A stretch of 64,000 bases of DNA. It comes from Sinorhizobium fredii (GTDB taxonomy: Bacteria > Pseudomonadota > Alphaproteobacteria > Rhizobiales > Rhizobiaceae). The notes beneath the pieces were generated by a model that was not told the origin of the DNA, did no database searches, and worked only from the letters and a program-made list of their open reading frames with translations. Below are positions 56,956 through 64,000 of the stretch, piece by piece. A program made the translations under genes and the position numbers. The DNA is taken from positions 268,501 through 332,500 of the forward strand of contig NZ_CP024307.1 in NCBI RefSeq assembly GCF_002944405.1, in the 5' to 3' direction. Every line of letters begins with the position of its first letter. Position 1 is the first letter of the stretch.

Positions 56956-57058
56956 CTACAGCGCCGTGCGTCTTTTCAGACGCACAAAGGACGCTGCAGC
57001 ACTTTGAATCGCTGCATGTTTTGATCCTTAAATCGGCTCGATTTAAGGAAACATGCAG
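56956..57058. repeat. RIME-type palindromic element, copy 3
   Basis: Same orientation and layout as copy 1: CTACAGCGCC, then GTGCGTCTTTTCAGACGCAC hairpin, GCTGCAGCACTTTGAATCGC, and a second hairpin with CTTAAATCGGCTCGATTTAAG ends and CATGCAG. It sits between the FzlA-like and uppP genes, which are divergent. Confidence 0.87.
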
Positions 57059-57182
57059 TAGGCATCGCGGCATATGCAACTGGCCACGGCTTCATACAAC
57101 GAGCTATAGGTAGTTGCGGTGGCAAACACAAGAGAATCGACTTTCTCCTCCCAAATCCAAGAATATCAGGAACCGTTCATAT

Positions 57183-57989
57183 ATGGCCGATCAATCGATC
57201 ATCAGCGCGCTCGTGCTCGGGCTCATCGAAGGCCTGACGGAGTTCGTCCCCGTCTCGTCGACGGCGCATGTGCTCCTTGCCGGACACTTCCTCGGCTTCA
57301 AGTCGCCGGGAAATACCTTCGCCGTGCTCATCCAACTCGGCGCCATCCTTGCGATCCTGCTCGTCTATTTCAAGAAGCTGCTGTCGATCGCGCTGGCGCT
57401 CCCGACAAGCGTCAAGGCGCGGCGCTTCGTCTTCTCGGTGCTCGTCGCCTTCCTGCCGGCGGCCCTGATCGGCGCCGCGGCGCATGACTTCATCAAGACG
57501 GTGCTGTTCGAGACGCCGATGCTGATCTGCGTCGTGCTGATCGTCGGCGGCGTCATCCTCTATGTGATCGATCAGCTGCCCTTGAAACCGCGCTACACTG
57601 ACGTCTTCGATTACCCGCCTTCGCTGGCGCTGAAGATCGGCCTCTTCCAGTGCCTGGCGATGATCCCGGGGACGTCACGCTCCGGCGCCACGATCGCCGG
57701 CGCTTTGCTGATGGGAACCGACAAGCGTTCGGCCGCCGAGTTCTCCTTCTTCCTCGCTATGCCCACCATGGTCGGCGCCTTCACCATCGATCTCTACAAG
57801 AACCGCAACGCGCTCTCCTTCGACGACATCAGCCTGATCGCTATCGGTTTCATCGCCGCCTTCGTCGCGGGCATCTTCGTGGTGCGCTCGCTGCTCGATT
57901 TCGTCTCGCAGCGCGGCTTCACGCCTTTCGCGATCTGGCGCATTGTTGTCGGCACCGCAGGCCTGATCGGCCTCTGGCTACTGGGGTAG
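57183..57989 (+). CDS. uppP: Undecaprenyl-diphosphatase (BacA/UppP)
   Basis: A 268-residue inner-membrane phosphatase that recycles undecaprenyl pyrophosphate for cell-wall and polysaccharide synthesis. It has the two signature blocks [20 protein letters not shown] (E-E-x-S-type) and [19 protein letters not shown], and eight or so hydrophobic segments. ATG 57183 ([13 protein letters not shown]) is chosen over the frame opening at 57114. A hairpin follows. Confidence 0.96.
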   Translation: MADQSIISALVLGLIEGLTEFVPVSSTAHVLLAGHFLGFKSPGNTFAVLIQLGAILAILLVYFKKLLSIALALPTSVKARRFVFSVLVAFLPAALIGAAAHDFIKTVLFETPMLICVVLIVGGVILYVIDQLPLKPRYTDVFDYPPSLALKIGLFQCLAMIPGTSRSGATIAGALLMGTDKRSAAEFSFFLAMPTMVGAFTIDLYKNRNALSFDDISLIAIGFIAAFVAGIFVVRSLLDFVSQRGFTPFAIWRIVVGTAGLIGLWLLG

Positions 57990-58009
57990 GCGCAGCCCGA
58001 AAAACTAAA

Positions 58010-58041
58010 GCCGCATGCGTCTCTTGCGAAACGCATGCGGC
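58010..58041 (+). terminator. uppP terminator hairpin
   Basis: GCCGCATGCGT (58010-58020) and ACGCATGCGGC (58031-58041), 11-base perfect stem and ten-base loop, 20 bases after the stop; no clear T tract. Confidence 0.75.
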
Positions 58042-58100
58042 CCCTGGCCCCCGCCAATAAACTCAAAATGTCTGCCTCACGGCCGAGGCAGTTGCCCGGC

Positions 58101-58262
58101 TTACCAGCCGGATGCGCCGATCGACGCGGTCGTGCACGGATCGACGCCATAGGCAGGCGTGCAGCCCTTGCTGCTGCTCGCCACAGTGCCCGGTGCGATG
58201 AATGAGCCAGCCAGAATGATCAGTGCCGCAGACGCAAAAAAGATTGCGATCGACTTGCCCAT
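58101..58262 (-). CDS. Small secreted peptide, 53 residues
   Basis: A short gene on the minus strand: ATG at 58262, stop TAA at 58101-58103. The product starts MGKSIAIFFASAALIILAGS, continues with a signal-peptide-like hydrophobic core to about residue 25 (FIAPGTVASS), and ends with a small polar domain with two cysteines (KGCTPAYGVDPCTTASIGAS, then GW), which could form one disulfide. AAAGGCAC lies upstream. Rhizobial genomes have many unannotated peptides of this type. Function unknown. Confidence 0.65.
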   Translation of the reverse strand: MGKSIAIFFASAALIILAGSFIAPGTVASSSKGCTPAYGVDPCTTASIGASGW

Positions 58263-58449
58263 GGGACGTTGTGCCTTTCGAGTATGAAGTTGTCACCGCC
58301 TGCGCTCGCCGCGCCGTGGGTGCGAGCGGTGTTTATTCGCCGGGCGTGTCATGATCAATATCAGGACATGCTGAATCTGCGGTAAACACCATTCCGGTTT
58401 TCGACTGCGGCAGAACTGCAACGCTGTTGCGCCAGCGCCACAAGCAAAA

Positions 58450-58470
58450 GCCGCCGGCGGGACCGGCGGC
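58450..58470 (-). terminator. Terminator of the NDUFA9-like gene
   Basis: On the minus strand: GCCGCCGG, TCCCG loop, CCGGCGGC, then TTTTG. An intrinsic terminator 30 bases after the stop of the NDUFA9-like gene. Confidence 0.85.
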
Positions 58471-58500
58471 TGGATCAGACGACAACCCCCGCGGGGATGA

Positions 58501-59481
58501 TCAGGCGGCGCGACCGCCGCGCGTGTACTGCCCCTGCGGGCGAAAACGCACCAGATAGGTCGGCAGGATCGAGTCCAACAACGTCGGCTCGATGCCGATG
58601 CCGGGGAGCGTCCGGCCTTCCGCTTCGGCGGCCGGGGAAACGACATTGTCGGATTTCAGCAACACGACCTGGTCGGCGGTGATCGGCGGCGCGATGAAGG
58701 GCACGAGCGATGCGACACTGCCGAGAAGCGACGCGATGCCGAAGGGGATCGAGACGAAGGAACGCTTGCGATCGATCGTTTCGAGCATGATCTCGAGACA
58801 TTCGCGGAACGAAAGGACCTGGGCGCCGCCGAGTTCATAGATCGTCCCGCCCTTGAGCTTGCCGTCGACGGAGCGGGCGACGGCTTCGGCGACATCCGTC
58901 ACATAGACCGGCTGGAACTTCGTGTGGCCGCCGCCGATCAGCGGCAGGGCCGGCGCGAAACGCGCCATGCTGGCGAATTTGTTGAAGAAATCGTCCTCGG
59001 GTCCGAAGATGATCGACGGCCGCAGGATGACCGCCTCTGGCACCGTTTCGAGGATGGCGATCTCGGCCCGGCCCTTGGTGCGGGCATATTGGGATTCGGA
59101 ATTCGTGTTGGCGCCGATCGCCGAAATATGCGTCAGCTGTGCACCGGCCGCGCGGGCGGCTTCGGCGACGGCCCGGGCGCCGAAGTCCTGGACCGCGTCG
59201 AAGGTGTTGCGGCCGCGCTCGAAGAGCACGCCGACGCAATTGATCACGTGATCGGCCCCCTCGACGGCGCGGTCGACGGACCGGCGATAGCGCAGGTTGG
59301 CCTGGACGAAGGAAATCTGGCCCATGGTGCCGAGCGGCTGGAGATGGCCCGCGAGGTCCGGCCGCCGCACCGCGACGCGGATGCGATAGCCTCGCTTTGC
59401 AAGCGCGCGAACCACATGACGGCCGACAAATCCGGATCCGCCGAAAATCGTCACCAGCGGCGGAAGGTTGGACAAGGTCAT
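58501..59481 (-). CDS. Complex I NDUFA9-subunit-family NAD(P)-binding protein
   Basis: A 326-residue atypical SDR. The Rossmann loop is VTIFGGSGFVGRHVVRALAK. Other typical blocks are VQANLRYRRSVDRAV, HVINCVGVLFERGRNTFDAV, HISAIGANTNSESQYARTKG and GPEDDFFNKFASMA. In alphaproteobacteria and mitochondria this family associates with respiratory complex I; the bacterial role is not settled. It ends with a clear intrinsic terminator. Confidence 0.92.
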   Translation of the reverse strand: MTLSNLPPLVTIFGGSGFVGRHVVRALAKRGYRIRVAVRRPDLAGHLQPLGTMGQISFVQANLRYRRSVDRAVEGADHVINCVGVLFERGRNTFDAVQDFGARAVAEAARAAGAQLTHISAIGANTNSESQYARTKGRAEIAILETVPEAVILRPSIIFGPEDDFFNKFASMARFAPALPLIGGGHTKFQPVYVTDVAEAVARSVDGKLKGGTIYELGGAQVLSFRECLEIMLETIDRKRSFVSIPFGIASLLGSVASLVPFIAPPITADQVVLLKSDNVVSPAAEAEGRTLPGIGIEPTLLDSILPTYLVRFRPQGQYTRGGRAA

Positions 59482-59616
59482 GGGAAGCGCACTCCTGAGG
59501 TCGTTGGCAAGAATGGATTGCTACATAGCCGAAGCAGCGGGCAAGGTGAAGGCCATTCCACGGCACGGCTTGTTAGCCTTCCGTCCGCTGCCCGCGGCAG
59601 GGCTCCCAGCTAATCC

Positions 59617-59904
59617 TCAGACGCCCTCAACCACCACCATCTCGGCGTCGGCGACCTCCTGGCGGATCGCCGCGGCGATCTGATATTCGGGGGAATTGTA
59701 GCAGTCGATCGCGGCCTGCACCGAGGGGAATTCGATCACCACGTTGCGGGCGCGCACGGCCCCCTCCAGCCGGTGGAACTCGCCGCCGCGCGCCAGGAAG
59801 GTGGCACCATATTTCACGAAGGCGGGTTTTGCGGCCGCCACATAGTCCTTGTAGCGTTCGGGGTCTCTGATATCGACCCGAGCAATCCAGTATCCCTTGG
59901 CCAT
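59617..59904 (-). CDS. DUF1330 protein
   Basis: A 95-residue dimeric alpha+beta-barrel protein. It starts MAKGYWIARVDIRDPERYKD and has the family blocks YGATFLARGGEFHRLEG, NVVIEFPSVQAAIDCYNSPE and YQIAAAIRQEVADAEM. GAGGAG precedes the ATG. Function unknown. Confidence 0.9.
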   Translation of the reverse strand: MAKGYWIARVDIRDPERYKDYVAAAKPAFVKYGATFLARGGEFHRLEGAVRARNVVIEFPSVQAAIDCYNSPEYQIAAAIRQEVADAEMVVVEGV

Positions 59905-60031
59905 GATGAGCTCCTCGTCTTTCCGAAAAGTGCAGACGGGATCGTTACTTCCGGCAATTCCTGGTCGAGGTCAAGCGTGCCGGCAGACGAGAAGTCGAAA
60001 AGCCGAGTCTGATTGCTTCCTGGCGACGGAA

Positions 60032-60736
60032 TCAACCAGGGAGGGCGCTTTTCATCTCCGCGAGGATGGCGCGGCTCGCAGCCAGCGGATCGGTCGCCTT
60101 GACGATCGGCCGGCCGACGACGAGATGGCTCGAGCCGGCGCGGATCGCCTCGGCCGGCGTCATCACCCGCTTCTGGTCGCCTTTCTCCGCACCGGCGGGA
60201 CGGATTCCCGGCGTCACCACCGCCATCTCCGCCCCGATGACACGGCGGACGGCTGCGGCTTCTTCCGCCGAGCAGACGATGCCGCCCATGCCGGCGGCGC
60301 GCGCCTGTTCGGCACGGCGCAGCACCAGTGTATGCGGATCGGTTCCATAGCCGGCATCGGCGACATCCTGGGCATCCATTGAGGTCAGCACCGTGACGCC
60401 GAGCAGGCAGAGGTCGGATCCCTTCGCGGCGTCGACGGCCGCCTTCATCGCTTTCGGATAGGCGTGCAGCGTCAGCATCGACATGCCCATCCTGGCGATG
60501 TTCTCGACGCCCTTCGCCACCGTGTTGTCGATGTCGAGCAGCTTCATGTCGAGAAAGACTTTCTTGCCGCCCGCGGCGAGATCACGGGCGAAATCCAAGC
60601 CGCCGGCGAAGACGAGCTGATAACCGATCTTGTAGAAGAGGACCTCGTCGCCAAGCGTCGAAACGATTTTCTCCGCCTCGGCGGTCGTCGGAATATCGAG
60701 GCCGACGATCAGCCGGTCACGCGCGCTTGTGCTCAT
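60032..60736 (-). CDS. pyrF: Orotidine-5'-phosphate decarboxylase
   Basis: Final step of UMP synthesis. The 234-residue TIM barrel has [26 protein letters not shown], the catalytic lysine/aspartate block [26 protein letters not shown] and [10 protein letters not shown] with [10 protein letters not shown] at the end. ATG 60736 is the family start. It is five bases after the histidine phosphatase gene, in one operon. Confidence 0.96.
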   Translation of the reverse strand: MSTSARDRLIVGLDIPTTAEAEKIVSTLGDEVLFYKIGYQLVFAGGLDFARDLAAGGKKVFLDMKLLDIDNTVAKGVENIARMGMSMLTLHAYPKAMKAAVDAAKGSDLCLLGVTVLTSMDAQDVADAGYGTDPHTLVLRRAEQARAAGMGGIVCSAEEAAAVRRVIGAEMAVVTPGIRPAGAEKGDQKRVMTPAEAIRAGSSHLVVGRPIVKATDPLAASRAILAEMKSALPG

Positions 60737-60741
60737 GTCGA

Positions 60742-61323
60742 TCACCCCTGCCAGATTTCCATCGGCGTCCAGTCGCATGTGACGCCGCGATCCGCAAGAC
60801 GGAAGGCAAAGAGATTGCCGCCGCCCGGCAACTGGTCGGCGCTGCGGGCGATCGCCGTCCCGGTCATCCGGCATTTGAGCAGCGTGCCGACGCCGCCATG
60901 GCCGACAAAGGCGATCGGGACGGCCGGATCGTGGCGGTCGAGGATGTAGAATACCGCCTTCACAATCCGCGCCTGCGCGTCGATGGCGCGCTCCCAGCCC
61001 CTGAAACTTTTCTCCGGATGGGCGAAGAATCGGTCCGCGGCCTTCTCGAAATCCTCTGGCGGCAGAAATCCGGTCGCGGAGCGGTCGTTCTCGCCGGTTT
61101 CCTCATCCGTTTCGACCGGAACGCCCGCGGCCTCGGCAAGGATCGCTGCGGTTTCCAGCGCCTTCCGTTCTCCGCTTGAGATGACGCGGCCAAGCAGCCG
61201 GACCCACGGCTGATTGGAGGTCAGGCGCGCCCGTTCCCGCCCGAGATCGGACAGGCCCCACTCCGGCACCGGGACAGCAGGATCGATCTGGATCTGCGGG
61301 TGCGTGATATAGACGCCGAACAC
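60742..61323 (-). CDS. Histidine phosphatase superfamily protein
   Basis: A 193-residue phosphoglycerate-mutase-like protein. The catalytic histidine is in [12 protein letters not shown], where the canonical RHG is THP, so the usual phosphate-binding arginine is Thr. Other blocks are [30 protein letters not shown] and the second histidine [13 protein letters not shown]. It starts at GTG 61323, 15 bases after pmtA. Substrate unknown. Confidence 0.85.
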   Translation of the reverse strand: MFGVYITHPQIQIDPAVPVPEWGLSDLGRERARLTSNQPWVRLLGRVISSGERKALETAAILAEAAGVPVETDEETGENDRSATGFLPPEDFEKAADRFFAHPEKSFRGWERAIDAQARIVKAVFYILDRHDPAVPIAFVGHGGVGTLLKCRMTGTAIARSADQLPGGGNLFAFRLADRGVTCDWTPMEIWQG

Positions 61324-61338
61324 GGGCGAGCCGTCCGT

Positions 61339-61941
61339 CTAATGGGCTTTGCTGTAAATCCAGAGCTGTGCCGGCGGGATGTTGCGCACGACGAAATCAT
61401 AATGCTGGATGCGATAGCGATCCGGCATGGCGACGACCGGCGACATCGGCCCATAGGAGATCTGAACGACCGGGCGGCCGAAGGGGATGCGCGAGAGCAG
61501 ATCGTCGATCAGCTCGACACGACGGTGCATCGGAAAATTAAGGAGCGGTACGGCGGAGACGACGCTGTCGAACTGCTGACAGTTCAGCGCGCCGAGCGTG
61601 CGCGAAAGGTCGAAGGCGTCGCCGTTGATGAAGTTCACACCGGCGAAATCCTGCTTCAACTGGTTGAAGAATTCGGTGGAGTATTCGATCGATACCAGCT
61701 TTTCAGGGGAGATGCCGCGCTCGAGGATCGCCTTGGTGATCACGCCCGTCCCCGGTCCGAGCTCAAGCACCGGCAAGCCGGAACGCGGATTGACGACGCT
61801 CGCCATCCGCCGCGCCGTCACCGCGGAGGTCGGCAGGATCGCGCCGACCGCGCGGGTGTTGCTCATCCAGCCCTTAAAGAAGCGAATCTCTTCGTCGAAC
61901 TTCTGACCGAACTTTTCCTTCACCTTCAGGCGCAGACTCAT
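61339..61941 (-). CDS. pmtA: Phosphatidylethanolamine N-methyltransferase PmtA
   Basis: Three-step methylation of phosphatidylethanolamine to phosphatidylcholine, a major rhizobial membrane lipid needed for symbiosis. The 200-residue SAM enzyme starts MSLRLKVKEKFGQKFDEEIR and contains AVGAILPTSAVTARRMAS, the SAM loop VLELGPGTGVITKAIL and FDSVVSAVPLLNFP. It matches the Sinorhizobium-type PmtA. It appears to head a pmtA - phosphatase - pyrF operon. Confidence 0.95.
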   Translation of the reverse strand: MSLRLKVKEKFGQKFDEEIRFFKGWMSNTRAVGAILPTSAVTARRMASVVNPRSGLPVLELGPGTGVITKAILERGISPEKLVSIEYSTEFFNQLKQDFAGVNFINGDAFDLSRTLGALNCQQFDSVVSAVPLLNFPMHRRVELIDDLLSRIPFGRPVVQISYGPMSPVVAMPDRYRIQHYDFVVRNIPPAQLWIYSKAH

Positions 61942-62109
61942 CGAATCCCCTCGGCTTCATTGTTCCCATGGCTTTGCGCGCGGTACCGCGATTCGGCGGC
62001 CGCGCGTAAGCGTCTGCTCATAATGTGCTCCCATCTGCGGCGAAAACAAGTCGGCCTGCGTCTGAAAGCGACACTTTATCAACAACCAGCGACAGTCCCG
62101 CCAATGAAA

Positions 62110-62137
62110 AACCCGCCAGGCGGCAGCATGGCGGGTT
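62110..62137 (-). terminator. dnaN terminator
   Basis: On the minus strand: AACCCGCCA, ten-base loop, TGGCGGGTT followed by TTTCA. It lies 104 bases beyond the dnaN stop, after a decayed RIME copy. Confidence 0.85.
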
Positions 62138-62165
62138 CTATCCGATTTCGCGCCGCTGCCCGCCT

Positions 62166-62232
62166 CTTTAAATCGCAGTCGATTTCGGACCGGAAACGTG
62201 CTGCAGCGACCTCTGTGCGTCTGATCGAGACG
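62166..62232. repeat. Decayed RIME-type element, copy 4
   Basis: CTTTAAATCGCAGTCGATTT, then GTGCTGCAGCG and GTGCGTCTGA...AGACG follow the RIME order, but arms are incomplete and mismatched. It lies between dnaN and its terminator. Confidence 0.6.
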
Positions 62233-62240
62233 TATTGTCC

Positions 62241-63359
62241 TCAGACGCGCATCGGCATCAGCACGTAGAGCGCGTCGTCCGCGGCAAGATCGCGCACCAA
62301 GGTCGGCGAGCCGGGATCCGCCAGCATGAAGACCGCCTCATTGCCGGTAAGCTGGGCAGTGATGTCGAGAAGATATTTGGCGTTGAAGCCGATTTCGAGC
62401 GGATCGCTCTCATAACCGACCGGCAATTCTTCCGTTGCGCTGCCGGAATCCGGATTGTTGACGGTCAGCGTCATCTGGCCGTCGGAGAGCGCCAGTTTGA
62501 CGGCCCGGCCGCGTTCGGAGGAGATCGTCGAAACGCGGTCGACGGCCTGTGCGAAGGACTGGCAGTCGACGCGCAGTTCCTTGTCATTGCCGGCCGGAAT
62601 CACCCTTTGATAGTCCGGGAACGTCCCGTCGATCAGCTTCGACGTCATGACGATCGAGCCGATCGTCAGGCGGATCTTCGCGTCCGAGACCTCGACCGTG
62701 ACCACCACGTCAGGAGTGTCGAGCAGTTTTTGCAATTCGCTGACGGTCTTGCGCGGAATGATGATGCCGGGCATGCCCTCGGAGCCGGCCGGCGCCTCGA
62801 TGTCGGCGCGGGCGAGGCGATGGCCGTCGGTAGCCACCGCCCGCAGCTTGAGCTCGCCCTTGTTCTCAACCGTGTGGAAGAAGATGCCGTTGAGGTAGTA
62901 GCGCGTTTCCTCCGTCGAGATCGCGAACTGCGTCCTGTCGATCAGCATCTTCAGATCCGTCGCCTTGGCGCGGAAGGAATGCGAGAAGCTGCCGGCCGTG
63001 AGGTCCGGGAAGTCCGATTGCGGCAGGCATTGCAACGAGAACTTGGAGCGGCCCGAGGCGACGGTCATCGCCGTGCCCTCGGCATTGGTGGCGAGCAGCA
63101 CCTCGGAACCGTCCGGCAGCTTGCGAACGATGTCATAGAGCAGATGCGCCGGAACGGTGGTTGCGCCCGCCTGTTCCACCTGCGCCGGTGTTGCCTCGGT
63201 GATCTCCAGGTCGAGGTCGGTCGCCTTCATTTCGAGGCTGGCGCCGTCGGAGCGCAGCAGCACGTTCGAGAGGATCGGGATCGTGTTGCGCCGTTCGACC
63301 ACGCGGTGGACATGGTTCAGCGATTTCAAAAGATTGGACCGCTCGAGAGTAATGCGCAT
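62241..63359 (-). CDS. dnaN: DNA polymerase III beta subunit (sliding clamp)
   Basis: A 372-residue ring-forming clamp for replication and repair polymerases. It starts MRITLERSNLLKSLNHVHRV and has three topologically similar domains, with ERRNTIPILSNVLL, QFAISTEETRYYLNGIFFH, GIIIPRKTVSELQKLL and the hydrophobic partner-binding C-terminus ALYVLMPMRV. Full length. Confidence 0.98.
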   Translation of the reverse strand: MRITLERSNLLKSLNHVHRVVERRNTIPILSNVLLRSDGASLEMKATDLDLEITEATPAQVEQAGATTVPAHLLYDIVRKLPDGSEVLLATNAEGTAMTVASGRSKFSLQCLPQSDFPDLTAGSFSHSFRAKATDLKMLIDRTQFAISTEETRYYLNGIFFHTVENKGELKLRAVATDGHRLARADIEAPAGSEGMPGIIIPRKTVSELQKLLDTPDVVVTVEVSDAKIRLTIGSIVMTSKLIDGTFPDYQRVIPAGNDKELRVDCQSFAQAVDRVSTISSERGRAVKLALSDGQMTLTVNNPDSGSATEELPVGYESDPLEIGFNAKYLLDITAQLTGNEAVFMLADPGSPTLVRDLAADDALYVLMPMRV

Positions 63360-63613
63360 GGGATGCTACCGCTTTCAACCATTGCCGGACGGGCGGGGCG
63401 CGCCTGCCGCGGCGTCAAACTGCGTGTGTCCCGGCCGGCCGGCCGGAGCGATGTGGACGGGCAAAATGGCAGAAAAATCGCCGCGAAAGCAAGCGGTTTC
63501 GCGGGCTTTTCCCAAATGCAGCAGCCTGCCGTCCCGGCCGGCCTTGCCCTGCGCTGGCCGCTCACTCATAAAGGGCGCGAATCGGCAAGCCGGGCATCAG
63601 CGGGAACAGGGCG

Positions 63614-64000
63614 TTGGAAAAGCAGCAATCGGCCGAGGCGGCGGAGAAGGAAAGACAGCGCAGCTTTCGGCTGCACAATGCAAGCGTACCGGCGCGCCCC
63701 CTGGAACCGGCGCTCTATCTGGTGGCGACGCCGATCGGCAACCTCGCCGATATCACCTTGAGGGCGCTGGAGACGATTGCCGGCGCCGATCTGCTCGCCT
63801 GCGAAGATACGCGCGTGACGCGGGTGCTGCTCGATCGCTACGGCATCGTCAATCGGCCGGTCGCCTACCACGAACACAATGCCGCCGAGGCCGGGCCGCG
63901 GCTGATTGCGGGGCTCGCCGAGGGGAAATCGGTGGCGCTCGTTTCCGATGCCGGTACGCCGCTCGTCTCCGATCCCGGGTATCGCCTGGCGCAACTCGCG
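63614..64000 (+). CDS. rsmI: 16S rRNA (cytidine1402-2'-O)-methyltransferase, partial
   Basis: The frame is open from 63614 to the window edge (129 codons). It contains [54 protein letters not shown] and [17 protein letters not shown], the TIM-like SAM methyltransferase signature of RsmI. The most likely start is TTG 63614 with GGGAACAGGG just upstream; no ATG is in frame. The remaining roughly 160 residues are beyond the window. Confidence 0.92.
   Translation, partial: MEKQQSAEAAEKERQRSFRLHNASVPARPLEPALYLVATPIGNLADITLRALETIAGADLLACEDTRVTRVLLDRYGIVNRPVAYHEHNAAEAGPRLIAGLAEGKSVALVSDAGTPLVSDPGYRLAQLA

Noticed and set aside
62235-63761. 508-residue plus-strand frame opposite dnaN
   Set aside because: Antisense shadow of dnaN; no ribosome-binding site, no recognisable domain.

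Overview
The window is a high-GC chromosomal segment of an alphaproteobacterium of the order Hyphomicrobiales (Rhizobiales), most likely Sinorhizobium/Ensifer. The grounds are gene content and near-identical family members (PmtA phospholipid N-methyltransferase, a TatA-like aromatic aminotransferase, Irr beside fabA-fabB-fabI, MbfA, class II AroA), plus several copies of a RIME-type rhizobial intergenic palindrome. There is no prophage, transposase, CRISPR array or rRNA operon. Most genes are core, and both ends are cut inside genes (rpsA on the left, rsmI on the right).

Layout. 1-5.5 kb: rpsA, cmk and aroA on the minus strand, with a small membrane protein gene between cmk and aroA, then a FYDLN-type acidic protein and tRNA-Ala(GGC). 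5.5-8.3 kb: a secreted ClpP-fold protein with two PAN/Apple modules, a YdcF protein and a TRIC/UPF0126 channel. 8.3-12.9 kb: an iron/lipid block with irr divergent from fabA-fabB-fabI, then mbfA behind a perfect Irr-type operator. 13-19.7 kb: a transglutaminase-like cysteine peptidase with a CtrA-like site, a hydrolase, infC with a probable ATT start, a Gly-rich repeat protein, a PepSY protein plus two-component system, and rpmI-rplT. 19.9-23.4 kb: pheST.

23.5-44.9 kb is a mosaic of small accessory and housekeeping genes: NTF2-like, DUF892, a frameshifted SDR, an M15-like protein, oxidoreductases, xseA, two MarR systems and one XRE system with visible operators, an M29 peptidase, two ArsC/YbaK-type proteins, TatA with an Lrp regulator, guaA and an MTA/SAH nucleosidase. 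44.9-51.9 kb holds a periplasmic iron-type locus: imelysin, di-heme oxidoreductase, imelysin, then corA, then a DUF1513 protein. It is heavily invaded by palindromic repeats, one of which lies in frame inside the di-heme protein gene. 51.9-64 kb: rsmB, rlpA, an epimerase, queG, an FzlA-like GST, uppP, a 53-residue secreted peptide, an NDUFA9-like protein, DUF1330, pyrF, a histidine phosphatase, pmtA, dnaN and partial rsmI.

Two themes link genes. Iron: Irr, an Irr-type palindrome 11 bases before mbfA, and a weaker Irr-like site upstream of the imelysin operon. Envelope: CtrA-like motifs about 90 bases upstream of both the cysteine peptidase and rlpA, together with uppP, FzlA-like and PmtA genes. 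The most unusual observations are the protein-coding palindromic insertion in the di-heme oxidoreductase, the ClpP-PAN protein, the split imelysin/DUF1513 locus, and the Gly-rich minisatellite protein beside the PepSY two-component operon.
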